Positions 32,101 through 41,057 of a stretch of DNA of 64,000 bases are shown here, piece by piece. The notes below the pieces were generated by a model. It saw nothing but the letters and a program-made list of their open reading frames with translations, made no database searches and was not told the DNA's origin. Within the stretch, counting starts at the first letter, position 1. The number at the start of each line of letters is the position of its first letter. Source of the DNA: Incurvaria masculella (Eukaryota > Arthropoda > Insecta > Lepidoptera > Incurvariidae); NCBI GenBank assembly GCA_946894095.1, contig OX335655.1, positions 10,664,001 to 10,728,000 of the forward strand. Direction: 5' to 3'. Both the position numbers and the translations under genes were made by a program.

Positions 32101-35086
32101 AAAATAACAGCTGCCTTCCTATTACGGTTCGTGAGATACAGCCCTGTGACAGATGGACGAACGGACGGACGGACGGACGGACGGACGGACGGACGGACGG
32201 ACGGACGGACGGACGGACGGACAGCGGAGGCTTAGTAATAGGGTTCCGTTTTCAACCTTTGGGTACGGAACCCTAAAAACTATGTTGGTGACATTTTTGC
32301 AGGAATCAGGGCCAGTTCGCCGCGTTCAACGACTGCCTGTACCGGTCCATGTCGACGGCCGGCTGGCTCATCGTAGTGGACGTCGACGAGGTGATCCTGC
32401 CGCGCCGCGAGCGCAAGCTGCCCGTGCTGCTCTCCATACTGCGCAGCTCCAAGCCGAACCGCTCGCCGGCCGCTTTGCTATTCAGGTGATTATATGCGTG
32501 TAGCTTTTGTGGAGAGATGAAAATAATGTGTACTTCGTGTTTTTGACATGTTGGACGTTCGAGCAGGTAGCGCCATCTATTGGTAACGCCATGCTTACTA
32601 GCTTCTATGCATCTGTTTGTTCATGGTTTGTTCAAAGGTTTGTTGCATTTGCTGGCATGTAAAACTTGCAGCCCTTTGTACAGGGCGCTCGGTCGCCGCA
32701 ATGTTCACTTTGTTTTGGTATGCGGCAATGGTCTAACTAACTCCTGCGTTTTGTATTTGGTGACCACCTTGAATTTTATCAATCGATCTAACTTGATATT
32801 TGTTAGATATTGTTATCAGGGTGACCACAAGTTCACAATTTTCTTTTAATTCAAAATATTTACAAAGAAACTTTCAAACACACATTTTTTACACATCCAC
32901 TAGTCAATTGAACACTAAACTCCAAACATTAAAACTCGGGAACAGTTTCAATAAAAGAACTAGATCACTCATATAATCTGATTTTCACTTTATTATTGCC
33001 TGGTATCGCTTGTTTTGGAAGATGACTGACTCATCAGCGCTTGGATCTTCTTTTTAGGTGAGGTGTAGCTGAAATATTCCAGAGATTGTTTTAATTTTGA
33101 CAGGCCGAGGATATGTAAGAACAGCATTGTATGTGTCGTGTAAATAGGAAAGTGGCGCCATCTGTTGATCTTGTCACTCTGCAGGAAAATACATTTCGCC
33201 CCAAAATTACAGTTGCGCAATACCGTCATAATAACCATAGACCTTGCATGCGGTAATCCTAATGTAATGTAACGTAGCAGTACATCCTAGTTCTATGCTT
33301 ATAACGCTAACGCTTGAAAGTTGAGCCTTTTAGCGGACCTAGGCTTCAGATGTGTTCTTTCTACAAATCGATGCAACCCATTACAGAAACGCGTTCTTCT
33401 ACACGCGCTGGGCGGACGACGCGGCGGCGGGCGGCAGCGCGCTACTCACGCAGCGCAAGACGCGCCGCTGGGCGGTGCCGCACGCCGTCAAGAACCGCAG
33501 CAAGTACGCCGTGCGGCCCGCCGGCGTCGTCGAGCTGGGCAACCACTTCGTGTGGGAGTTCGCGCCCGGCGGCACCGCGTACGGCGTGCAGCCCGAGCGG
33601 GCGCTCCTGCACCACTACAGGGTACGGTGCTGCTGATTGGCGACTTGTTTTGCCATTGTCTGCGTTTAGTCCGTGAGCTATGTATGTATGTAGATAAAAA
33701 ATAGGGAGATGTGGCATCTATTTATTATTTTATTTATTTATTTAGAGAAGAACAGAGAACAGGTTACATTGACACATTAATAAAATGTTATAAATTAAAA
33801 TTTAGCTACTCCTGCCTCCACTACGCTTCTCTCGAAAACACATAATGTAGAACATAAATATTTACACTAGATTAGGCACACAGCAGAGAATAGTATAATG
33901 TGTAAGAAGAATCGTTTGGATCCCTGGATGTTTAGGAGATTAAATTAAAAGTTTTACCAAAAAGTGAATAGCATTAAAAGTGGCACAAATACTATGGGAC
34001 CCGCCGTATCAAATTTGAAAAACTACCAACCAAACATAAACGTTCATGTATATGCAAACATAGTCGCAGACGAATTGAAGAGTTTATGTGGGTGGGAACG
34101 GACTTGACGAATGCATTTTTACAGTAAATTCGCGCGGTGGCGATGTTTCGACTGTGTAGCATACGACGCGTCGCCGGACTCCCATACAATTATATGGTCA
34201 TTCTAACCATACAGTCGGGACGCGATATCGACTGCACGCCACTTCTCATTTCTTTCTCTTCAGCGGTACTACCTAATAACGTTGCCATATGTCCCATCTG
34301 AATCTGAACAAAAGCCCCGAATTTCCGAAAGTTGGGATGAATGCATTAAATTATTTTTTAATTTTTAGCAAACCAATTGGACAAAGCATATGGTATAATC
34401 AAATCAGCTGATAGCAACTGGTCATCTAGCCACACTTGGGTCATTTAATCCATCACAATCGATCTTGCAGAATCAGGATTTCATATCCTAAATGCCTTTT
34501 ATTATCTAAGTGACATCTCTTTTTTCTCCTTAACAAATAAATTTAATAATTCGACCTGTCCAGATCTGTAGCACCCGTAATCGAAGATAAAGAGATGCCT
34601 GCCTATTCGTATTGTACCGCATGGCGCTGCAACGTCTCTGCCTACCCCTAAGGGGAAACGGCGTGATATGCTTGATGACAATTTGAGTAACAAAATTACC
34701 ACCAAGGCTTATATGATTAATTTCGTAATATTTGTCCCAAAAAAGAAACAAAAAAAGACTAATTTCCTCGATTACACTATTTCTAATTTTTGCTACCCAT
34801 TTAGTAAATATTGAAACTGCCACAGAATTTTTTCATAAAAATTGTGAGGCAAATTCTCAAAATGATCCTACTTCTGATTCGTGAGTGCGTTGCGTAGATG
34901 CAGTGCGAGTTCGACGGCAACGAGTGCCTGAAGGTGGCGGCGGTCACGGACCGTACGGCGCACCGCTGGGGCGAGGAGCTCGAGCAGCGGGTGAACGGCA
35001 GCCACCGGGCCCTGCAGGCAGAGTGCGCCCTCCCGCCGCGCAACGTGCCTGCGTCCGCACGTCCCACGCACACCGAACCGCCTTGA
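16999..35086 (+). CDS. Glycosyltransferase family 92 (GT92/DUF23) protein, complete, 7 exons
   Basis: Exons: 16999-17175, 20348-20478, 27853-28186, 28904-29127, 32303-32485, 33387-33621, 34898-35086. Joined length 1473 nt, 490 residues, phases agree at every junction. Residues 17-40 (ISFFIVVMFFAVFGLIVLTE and on) form a type II signal anchor after a basic N terminus, placing the catalytic part in the Golgi lumen. The GT92 core begins around residue 103 with FKFFVYSAYVERR, continues with VRIIAATRTRG, WLLEWLELHLELGVSRFLMY, and VVDVDEVILP with D-V-D-E at 315-318 (nucleotide-sugar metal binding), and ends with HFVWEFAPGG and LLHHYR. Relatives such as worm galt-1 add galactose to glycans; donor and acceptor here are inferred only. 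The last exon could start six bases later (34904). Introns are full of repeats. Confidence 0.88.
17728..17852. repeat. Short ~120-bp repeat, copy 1
   Basis: CAGTATTCAGAGTGGGCGGA to AGTCTGAATACGACTG; ends are inverted repeats of about 12 bp. A second copy is at 18487-18603. Confidence 0.7.
17996..18357 (-). repeat. 5S rRNA-headed SINE, near full length
   Basis: On the minus strand, 18345-18275 reads CTCCGAAGTTAAGCAACGCT followed by GGTCTGGTCTTGGATGGGTGACC, which follows the 3' half of 5S rRNA including its internal promoter region. The body from GGTTCGGATTCCACGTAAAA through GTCCGGGTTGGTACC to the TCACATAAAAAA-type tail is the same as in the tRNA-headed copy at 19582. Confidence 0.8.
18487..18603. 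repeat. Short ~120-bp repeat, copy 2
   Basis: GATTCAGAGTAGGCGGAATA to CTCTGAATACGACTG, same order as the copy at 17728. Directly abuts the MITE at 18604. Confidence 0.7.
18604..18918. mobile_element. 315-bp MITE with 27-bp perfect inverted ends
   Basis: AAGAATATGGTTGGTTGGCG at the left is matched by its exact reverse complement at the right, 27 bp in all (18604-18630 and 18892-18918). AT-rich and non-coding inside. Confidence 0.85.
19582..20000 (+). repeat. tRNA-headed SINE, full length
   Basis: Best copy of the family. Head: TAGCCTAGTGGCGCGGGGAC (A-box region) and CGGGTTCAATACC (B box). Then CTTTCTCTTTCAGAGTTCGA, CATGGTTCGGAATTCATG, CCGCCCGGGTTGGTACCATC, GTCCTGGCATGGCACC, TAGCCATCCATGTCAGG and an A-rich tail. 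It is not a functional tRNA gene: no paired acceptor stem. Confidence 0.85.
20348..20478 (+). CDS. GT92 exon 2: stem region
   Basis: 131 nt, acceptor TTATTTGCAG, donor ACCAG/GTAACA, phase 0 in and 2 out. Encodes an Arg/Ala/Pro-rich stem and then LDGVWQPVKHTR, which leads into the catalytic domain. Confidence 0.82.
20600..21005. repeat. GAAGTCGGTT-type dispersed repeat
   Basis: GCGCCGGGCACGCGCTG, AATAACAATAATC, TTGAAGTCGGTTTTTTT, AATCTGAAGTACACTAACTA and CAAAATCGGTTCACCCAG all recur in the same family at 59262-59805. Confidence 0.7.
21000..21311 (-). repeat. GGGTTCCGTACCC-type repeat
   Basis: CCGTCCGTCTGTCACAGG, ATCTCATGAACCGTAATAGG and GATGGTACGGAACCCTTCG in the family order, reverse orientation. 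Confidence 0.75.
21847..22000. repeat. 154-bp foldback with 39-bp arms
   Basis: Arms 21847-21885 and 21962-22000 are inverted repeats with one mismatch; the loop is 76 bp. Probably a very small MITE; no other copy seen in the window. Confidence 0.85.
22030..22245 (-). repeat. Dispersed repeat related to 24970-25268
   Basis: GTTAGTTCGCTTGACGCCCA, GTCAAATCAAACTCGGACTC and TTACGTCGAAGTACC-type segments are found in opposite orientation in the copy at 24970-25268. Confidence 0.65.
22294..23438 (-). mobile_element. Dispersed element, copy B (empty-site copy)
   Basis: Reverse-orientation partner of 14424-16036, nearly identical over 1.1 kb and lacking the 480-bp insert. Starts with TCTAATAAAT and the (GGAT)n run (22330-22372) and ends CCGGGTACCGCAGCTAGT. 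Confidence 0.85.
24186..24477 (+). repeat. GGGTTCCGTACCC-type repeat
   Basis: From AACCAGCCAAGTGCGAGTCG to TTTGGGTACGGAACCCTAAA, in forward orientation; partly rearranged in the middle. Confidence 0.8.
24670..24925. other. GC-rich block inside GT92 intron 2
   Basis: About 250 bp rich in C+G and CpG in AT-rich DNA. Open frames exist (24662-24943) but show no family motif and no splice-bounded exon that I can defend. It could be an internal promoter/CpG-rich region, an unrecognised exon or an old insertion. Confidence 0.35.
24970..25268 (+). repeat. Dispersed repeat related to 22030-22245
   Basis: GTTTACGGCAAACCGATC, GGGCGTTAAGCGAACTAACA, GAGTCCGAGTTTGATTTGAC and ACGTTTTTACGTAACTTCG; partner in the opposite orientation at 22030. 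Confidence 0.65.
25269..27039. other. Intron stretch, little recognised
   Basis: AT-rich. A G-only run interrupts at about 25638-25653, and a SINE 3' fragment (GAAGGTCCTGGCATGCCACC) lies near 25690-25740. No coding signal seen. Confidence 0.5.
27040..27490. repeat. 92-bp minisatellite, about five copies
   Basis: TTCCTCGTAGCACGTGTC starts at 27060, 27152, 27244, 27336 and 27431, so the period is 92 bp (the last is 95 through a GGC gain). Units are built from shorter CGTAGC/CATAGC words. Lies in GT92 intron 2, about 360 bp before exon 3. Confidence 0.92.
27640..27800 (-). repeat. tRNA-headed SINE fragment
   Basis: CCGAACCATGGACCAGCTCG, CATTCGTGACAAAATGC and a reversed B-box-like GGTTTTGAACAC, the 5' part of the family in reverse orientation. 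Confidence 0.6.
27853..28186 (+). CDS. GT92 exon 3: start of catalytic domain
   Basis: 334 nt, acceptor CTTATTCCAG, donor ATCGAG/GTAGGG, phase 2 in and 0 out. Encodes FKFFVYSAYVERRTVPAVRI, FWCRLSLADN and YSACFVLCPLG. Confidence 0.88.
28904..29127 (+). CDS. GT92 exon 4: EWLELHLELG segment
   Basis: 224 nt, acceptor CTGTTTGCAG, donor ATCAG/GTGCGT, phase 0 in and 2 out. Encodes DTLYVCVKPFHFSYSRALWL, LEWLELHLELGVSRFLMYEE, and MPWKLDFI. This is the only copy in the tandem array with a 5' end that splices in frame. Confidence 0.88.
28938..30276 (+). repeat. 226-bp tandem array of partial GT92 exon 4
   Basis: Six units of 226 bp (starts 28938, 29164, 29390, 29616, 29842, 30068; the last has a 6-bp loss). 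Unit 1 is the functional exon from its 35th base; units 2-6 repeat 63-odd codons, the donor AG/GTGCGT or similar, and about 37 bp of intron, but lack the exon's 5' end. In the exon frame each extra copy has a TGA just before GCTCTGTGG. Many differences between units fall at third codon positions. Confidence 0.9.
30570..30855 (+). repeat. GGGTTCCGTACCC-type repeat
   Basis: AAAAACCGGCCTAGTGCGAA to TTTGGGTACGGAACCCTAAC, full length, with GACAGACGGACGGACGGACA inside. Confidence 0.85.
30862..31030 (-). repeat. 5S-headed SINE, 5' part
   Basis: Minus strand reads TTGAGGTTAAGCAACACTGG and GCAGTCGGGTGTCGG, then AATGTAGGCCGTTGTGCGGA, a 5S-like head joined to the body. Confidence 0.6.
31595..31855 (+). 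repeat. SINE body copy
   Basis: GAATGCAAGCTGGTCCATGG, CCGCCCGGGTTGCTGCCACG, TTTTCCACCCAGTTCAATGT and TTCCTTCGGGAATACGGTG in forward order. Confidence 0.65.
31951..32279 (+). repeat. GGGTTCCGTACCC-type repeat with expanded (GACG)n
   Basis: Family copy expanded by about 17 GACG units at 32155-32222. Its end (GGGTACGGAACCCTAAAAAC) lies only about 24 bp before GT92 exon 5, close to that exon's acceptor tract. Confidence 0.88.
32303..32485 (+). CDS. GT92 exon 5: D-V-D-E motif
   Basis: 183 nt, acceptor TTTTTGCAG, donor TTCAG/GTGATT, phase 2 in and 2 out. Encodes NQGQFAAFNDCLYRSMSTAG then WLIVVDVDEVILPRR, the metal and nucleotide-sugar binding site of GT92 enzymes. Confidence 0.88.
33387..33621 (+). 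CDS. GT92 exon 6
   Basis: 235 nt, acceptor CATTACAG, donor ACAGG/GTACGG, phase 2 in and 0 out. Encodes NAFFYTRWADD, VPHAVKNRSKYAVRPAGVVE and the conserved LLHHYR end. Confidence 0.86.
34000..34255. repeat. Dispersed repeat, inverted relative to 48215-48440
   Basis: ACTCCCATACAATTATATGG, GGCGATGTTTCGACTGTG and GACGAATGCATTTTTA pair with reverse-complement segments at 48270-48400. Confidence 0.65.
34898..35086 (+). CDS. GT92 exon 7: C terminus
   Basis: Phase 0 acceptor at GCGTAG; a second AG six bases later (ATGCAG) would drop two residues. Encodes QCEFDGNECLKVAAVTDRTA and a tail ending THTEPP before TGA at 35084-35086. Confidence 0.8.
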   Translation: MQCEFDGNECLKVAAVTDRTAHRWGEELEQRVNGSHRALQAECALPPRNVPASARPTHTEPP

Positions 35087-36740
35087 TATCCAACTGTCGG
35101 CCCATTGATGTGAAGAGCAGAAATTACGGACTATTCCGGCAGTATTGAAGGTTGTGTTTTGAAATGGAATATCAGTATTAAATCAGGATGTCAATTTTGG
35201 CTTCATGGCTAACTATTTGGGTTTAAAAGATTCCTAAATTAAAACATTGTTGACTTAACAAGGCCCACGAACACACATTGTTCAGTTATAAAAGTTATAT
35301 CCTTCTAATAATTGGCGTTTTATAATTTAAGTCTTTACTTTCTTCCACGCATGATAATGACTAGAACAATAATGCATAGATGACAATTTGAAAGAAACGA
35401 TTTCTTCCTATGTGCAAGATTGAAAAATTAAATAAGGTAGTGGTAGATAGCGAGGTTCAATTTATTTTTCATCCACCTTACGTTACTGGGACAACTTCAC
35501 AAATTTTAAAATACAACAAATGTCTGTCCCGTGTCACCAACATGCCTGATTATGATCGGTGACACATTTCTTCATGTCCACTGCAATGTCGCACAGTACT
35601 TATATAGTTATCTAGGACGTACATATCTCTAAAACCCTATAATTTTGGGTTCTTGAATTTAATGGCCTACCAATGCGTAGGCAAATGTCTAGTCTAATTA
35701 TACATTTATTTACTGTACATAAAAGCATTTATTTCAAATTGACGTGATGTCTTATTTATTAAAGGTGTGAGTTAAACATTATGTAATAACGAAATCGTGT
35801 AGGTAAATTTGTATATCATTGGAAATAATCTATTTTATTCTAAGAAGGAAGTGTATGCAGGTGAATTTGTCAATGAGAACCTTAATTTTACATTAAATGA
35901 ATGGTTTTTCTTTGCAGTTATTTTAAATTTTTAATATACCTGATTCCTAATTCTTCAGTCCGTAGATGCATAATAATACCACACTGCCGTATCATAAGAT
36001 TTGAAAATCTTCCTACTTTTGAGATGAACTTTACCAAAGATTAGGACGTGAAAACTAATCTGTCGGCCTCAGGCTTTATCTATACATATATATTCTGTAG
36101 GATGTCTTCAGTGACTACTTCGCAGCTCTCTCCATGAGTTCAGCATACTGCATGTGAGGTCTACGGACCCTTTGCCTCATAAACCCCTGTTTTCACCACC
36201 TCCAGCTACCTGAAATCCGATAGTTAACTTTCGGTTACATTGCATTTTTGTATGGTGTAACCGAAAGATAACTTTGGGATTTTTGTAACTAGAGGTGGTG
36301 GAACCGGGCGAAAGTCAGCCGATACTATAGTCTGTATTTTTGCGCAAGCATAAAGTGAAGTAAAAATTCCTGTTCATAACCACCACAATTTCACATCAGA
36401 TTTTGTTGTAATATTTTAAATTACCTGTGCCCATAGATAAGCGGTAAGTATGTAGTATGACTAGTTTTTTTTATTTTTTATTTGTACATACAAAACTTCT
36501 TGAAAATTCGTTGAATGGTTGCATTTAGAATTTTAACTTGTCTTTTCTGGTTTCATACTTAGAGCTACATACTCATACATACTGCATATCAATCATCCTA
36601 GAATAGGAAACGATTATTATGTTTATTGAATGCAAAAAAAGGAAAATTATTGTATATGTTTTGCAACCATAAAATTAAGAATACGATAATAAGTTCTCAT
36701 TTAAAAATAACAATATAAATTCTTTGCATTAAATGTAATA
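35087..36740. other. 3' flank of GT92 and convergent interval
   Basis: AT-rich. Contains a foldback at 36194-36300. It should hold the GT92 3' UTR, but no single poly(A) signal stands out. Confidence 0.45.
36194..36300. repeat. 107-bp imperfect foldback
   Basis: CACCACCTCCAGCTAC at the left pairs with GTAACTAGAGGTGGTG at the right; the inner TTTCGGTTACA and TGTAACCGAAAG also pair. Probably a tiny MITE. Confidence 0.7.
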
Positions 36741-36746
36741 TTTATT
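36741..36746 (-). terminator. Poly(A) signal AATAAA of EBP2
   Basis: AATAAA on the minus strand, about 37 bases after the TAA stop of the EBP2 gene. Confidence 0.6.
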
Positions 36747-36782
36747 GGCCATCAACATATACTTATACGCATACAACAGAGA

Positions 36783-37446
36783 TTATCTCTTAGCGTTTTG
36801 TCTCCGCGCCTTCCCCGGTCTTTGCTTCTTACTGTTCAGAGCTGGTTTCTTAGCGTTAAATGAAAACTTCTTTGCTTTTGCTGAGCTATTAAACCCTTCC
36901 ATGTTATTACTGGAATCCCTGGTGTTAATTTTCATCCCTCGTTTCTTCCCACCAAACCCAAACTTTTTATCTTTCAACGCTCTCTTTTTCGACAATTTAT
37001 TCGGATTCTGATTGCCCTTCTGCGATTTCTTATCATCGAGAAAGTCCAAATCGCTGGATTTTCCTTTCCGCACACGTTTCAGTTTCTCGAGCATGTCTTT
37101 CTTTTCAGCCGCCTGTTTTAGTTTTGCATCTATTTGTACGCGCTTGGCGATCTTCTTGTGGTCCCTGAGCTGTCGCACTTTCTCGGCGCGCGCTTGTCCT
37201 GCTTGCTTGGCGAGAAGGTTCTTGCGGACCTTCTGCATGTGCTCGTCAGTCTTCGCCATCTCGGCGAAGTAGTCGTCGGGCCGGCGCGTCGGAACGCCTA
37301 GGCCCTTGAGGCGCTGGATGCCCTCCACCACGGCCGCCTGAGCTTGCCGGTGGATGAGATTCTCTCGCTTGAACTCATTTAAGACGGGGTCCTCGCTCGG
37401 GTCGTATGTTTGGTGTCCTTTGCTATTCTCCTTTATATTCTTCCTC
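36783..37446 (-). CDS. EBP2: EBP2 exon 2
   Basis: 664 nt from acceptor TACATTTCAG to TAA. The first base completes an Arg codon (AG/G). Holds the conserved EBP2 domain and basic C terminus. Confidence 0.94.
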
Positions 37447-39523
37447 CTGAAATGTATATATAAGTTTTTGAGTGTAAACACTTGCAAACACAGATGGAGA
37501 GATGTGCAGTAGTGTGTAGGCTGAAAAGCAGAGCTTGCCGTTACTAAATCCCTCGCAATCTTAGGTTGCATAAATTACCGAGATCTTCCATAATTCGATG
37601 CATAAATTATTATTCTTATTAATGGTTGAATTACTTATTAAAGTAATGGTTTCATTGACTGGGGTCATGAGCAAGACATATTTATGAATTCGACTGACAG
37701 ATATAGACGGCGAATTTTTCAAATGGGCCTTCAGCGGGCCAAATCCGTAACTATAAGAAATAGCGAAAAACAATCAAAGGAGTCATGAGGCCAATTTTGA
37801 TAATAATTAAAACTGAATTGTGTCAATGTTAGACTGTAATGGGAAAAATAATATTGCCAGACGCAAAACTCTATTTTTCAATCACATCGGTTGGTTTCGG
37901 TGAAAGTCAATTTTCATAAAACAATTTTAGGTGCTCTATAAAAAACTTTACATTTAAAGAACATTAACCTAGTCGGTGCATATTAGTGCATGCATGTTGG
38001 TTTCACATTTACCATACATTTATGTCAATTACAAACTGGCACCTTTAAAATACAAAAGATGTAGCTCACTATAGCCGACAAACAAACATAGTGATTCTAT
38101 ATTTCTTGGCTATGGTATGTTCACCTCGGAATACAGAACTGTTAACAGAACTGCTGGAGCACAAATTAAATAATTTCCAAATCACATTTGGAACACAAAA
38201 AACTTCAGCGAGTCTCCTCAGGGAAGCAAACAGGAGAAGTTCTCGTTAGCCTGATACTCAGGTAGTTTTTATGCAAGCTGACCTGGATGACTAATACCAC
38301 AAAACTACTATTATGATATTAACCCAATACATCACATTCCCGTAGGAATTAAGTGCCATTCAAGGACCTTCCCTTTATTAGCACGGCTACATTGAACTAG
38401 ATGGGAAAAATGGACAATTTTTCATTGCCACTTTGACCATCTTTTCATCCAAATGATTAATTTATGCAATAAGCAACCGCAGAATACTCTGCCTGTAAAC
38501 CTAGGTGATTAAATGATTATTCATACATCCTAACCTACAAAATCAACTTATTTGCTATAAACTCTGCCAATAAAAGCTTTCCTGCAATGACGAAAAGGAA
38601 AGCTAGAAAATAGTCACAAATTTAAGTGTTTTTGGATCGAACTACCATGGTTAAATTGTTTTGACTAAGGTGAATCCAAATTGATACATTTCAGAAACAT
38701 CAGCCGATGTATATACAGTCACAGTGACACTTTTACTGAAGTGATTACTATTTTCGCTTTTAAAACAAGAGCCTTGTTTAGTGCAGCGCGCTGGGCTTCG
38801 CTTTCTGAGCCAGGGTTTAGTGGTTCGGGCCGCATCACGTTCCAGTTTTTTTAATATTATAATCGGCTGAAGGTTATTCTTAGATTTTCTAGCTCATTTC
38901 AGTGGGCACACCACCATAGAGAGTTATTCTGAAGAATAAAATAAGCACAATAGTATGTGAAATGAGATATTTATTTGAGATTAGAGAACAAAATTATGGT
39001 AATGTGCAACGTCTGTTAGGATCGAATTTTATTAGCAGGAGGTATCACGAAACATAAAATATTTGAAAATTCAAATCATTAAAAATAATTATCAATGGTT
39101 TAGAACACTATCGATAAAATTTCTGTTAAGCCAAAAAAGTCACTGGGGCTCCGGTTGGATTTCTCATTTAGGTGAGCTTTCCAATACTTACTTTATGGCA
39201 CATATTTCCAAGATAAGACGATAAAAAAAACCTGTTGAAGGTACCTACCTAATCGCTGTCTCTTGCAGCTGCATCGCAACGTCTGGGGCGAGCGGCGCCA
39301 CTGTGGTTGTCAAGTCGAGGGTCTCCACCCAAGGAAGCCGTACTGCACGCATCTCCAACAGCTTGGCCTTCAGTTCCCGGACGTTGTTCACATACGTCTT
39401 GCGCGTAACGGTCACTTCCTGGTTGAGGCCGGGCTGCAAAAGCCCCTGCGCAAATGCATCCTGCAGCTCTTCGTCTGAACTCGCCTCCGTGTCAGAGTCC
39501 CGAAGCGTAAAGTCCGACATCAT
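36783..39523 (-). CDS. EBP2: EBP2 rRNA-processing protein, complete, 2 exons
   Basis: Exons 39523-39249 and 37446-36783; 939 nt, 312 residues (human homologue about 306). Exon 1 carries the acidic N terminus SDEELQDAFAQGLLQPGLN and LPWVETLDLT. Exon 2 has RQAQAAVVEGIQRLKGLGVP, TRRPDDYFAEMAKTDEHMQK, a long Lys/Arg-rich coiled region, and the hallmark KFGFGGKKRGMKINTRDSS near residue 255, then a basic tail ending GKARRQNAKR. EBP2 is a conserved nucleolar factor needed for 27S pre-rRNA processing and 60S subunit assembly. Start is the second of two adjacent Met codons or the first (ATGATG). It is divergent from the MBOAT7 gene, 2.8 kb away. Confidence 0.95.
37447..39248. other. EBP2 intron
   Basis: AT-rich; contains a minus-orientation SINE body fragment (38280-38460: GATGACTAATACCACA, then CACGGCTACATTGAACTAGA). 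Nothing else recognised. Confidence 0.55.
39249..39523 (-). CDS. EBP2: EBP2 exon 1
   Basis: 275 nt, 91 codons plus two bases, donor ATTAG/GTAGGT. Encodes the acidic N terminus; the frame and split codon join exon 2 exactly. Confidence 0.93.
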
Positions 39524-40020
39524 TTAGGTTATCCAATACAATACAGTTAAGTTAGATGGCACGGACCATCTTTCCCCACGTGCACTTGGATTTATCCGAA
39601 AAGTGCTGTTACAAAAATACAGAACGATAGTAAACGAGGCTTTCGGGAAAGCACGTGGAGTCAACAGCACAGAATACAATACTGGTAACCAAAAAGTATG
39701 TAAGCTTAAAAGTATGTAAGTAACATTATTTTATGTTCTGTGACTGGTACTGACAGAATAAAATAAGCTGTAGGTGGAAGGAGAATCAAAACAACCGGGA
39801 CGTGTTCGAGCAGTGCTCACATGCGGTCCAAGAAGAAGCAAACATTTGCCGTTTGGCTAACAGAATGATTGAATATCTACTCATGAAAGCGAAAGCGAGA
39901 ACTCGTGTTAGCTGCTGTCAAACTCTAAATAGAAAAAACACCCCGGAGGTCTACTCTTGAGATTTTCACCCGTGAGTCACCAGTGACTCACCGGTGATTT
40001 ACAAAACTTTCTTGCCTACG

Positions 40021-40575
40021 GACAAAAAATCAAAATCAACGTCAAAGTATGATCAAACACGTCACTTTGTGTGGACAGTATGGAAGGAACTCTATGCGGA
40101 TCACTAAAAGTGACATGTTTGAACATTGATTAACACAGCCGTCTCTTCGTGCAACCGGGCCTAAGCCCCGATTGCACGAAGCGACGGCTGTGTGCAGAAT
40201 TACTAAGGGCCGAGTGCACGAAAGGACAAAAAATCAAAATCAACGGCAAAGCATGATCAAACACGTCACTTTGTGTGGACAGTATGGATGGAACTGTATG
40301 CGGGTCACTAAAAGTGACGTGTTTGAACATTGATTAACTCAGCCGTCTCTTCGTGCAACCGGGGCTTAGACGTTGATTTTGATTTTTGTCCTTTCGTGCA
40401 CTCGGCCCTTAGCGCCGAGTGCACGAAAGGACAAAAAATCAAAATCAACGTCAACGTACGATCAAACGCGTCACTTTGTGTGGACAGTATGGAAGCAACT
40501 CTATGCGGATCACTAATAGTGACGTGTTTGAACATTGATTAACGCGGCCGTCTCTGCGTGCAACCGGGGCTTAGG
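40021..40575. repeat. ~204-bp tandem units with internal palindromes
   Basis: ATCAAACACGTCACTTTGTG and GTGACRTGTTTGAACATTGA recur at 40051, 40255 and 40460. Between units lie inverted GGCCGAGTGCACGAAAGGAC and GTGCAACCGGGGCTTAG-type ends (for example 40366-40455), which suggests nested or tandem MITE copies. Confidence 0.8.
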
Positions 40576-41057
40576 GCCGAGTGCACTACGGCCGGAGTGC
40601 ACGACGCTTCGTAAAATGTTATCCGGTACTGATTACATTTGACGATGATGTGACTGCTAATCGCCCATCATATGAAATTGCGTTGCACGTAACATATTTT
40701 CGTCAAAGTTAGCTTGCCAGGAGTCAGACCACAAATAATCCCTCGAAACAATCGGCAAAAATGTTTGCTGTATGGCAACTCTTAGTACCGCCTGAATTGA
40801 CATAGTACTGCCCTTCTCTCACAGTACATAAACAGAAAGGGACAGGCACAATTGAAGCACCATCTAGCGTCAACCATTCGTACTAACAAACAAAACAGTT
40901 GCTCCTGGAGCCGCGGGGTGGCGCTACTAGCGCCCAATATGTCGGCTTGCTATCAGCTGTTGGTAGCACCACAGATTACATAGATTTGGCGCCGAAATTT
41001 TTAATCTGTGGAACCGAGTGCCAGGCTAATAATTATGAAAAACAAAGCATTGCATTC

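Larger units (their letters stand above)
30277..32302. other. GT92 intron 4: repeats
   Basis: Filled by two GGGTTCCGTACCC-type repeats and two SINE remnants (listed separately). A 76-codon frame at 30321-30551 has no family resemblance and I do not call it a gene. Confidence 0.55.

Noticed and set aside
32155..32222. CRISPR-like or coding repeat (GACG)n
   Set aside because: Simple tetranucleotide run without spacers; the Arg/Thr/Asp/Gly frames through it are artefacts.
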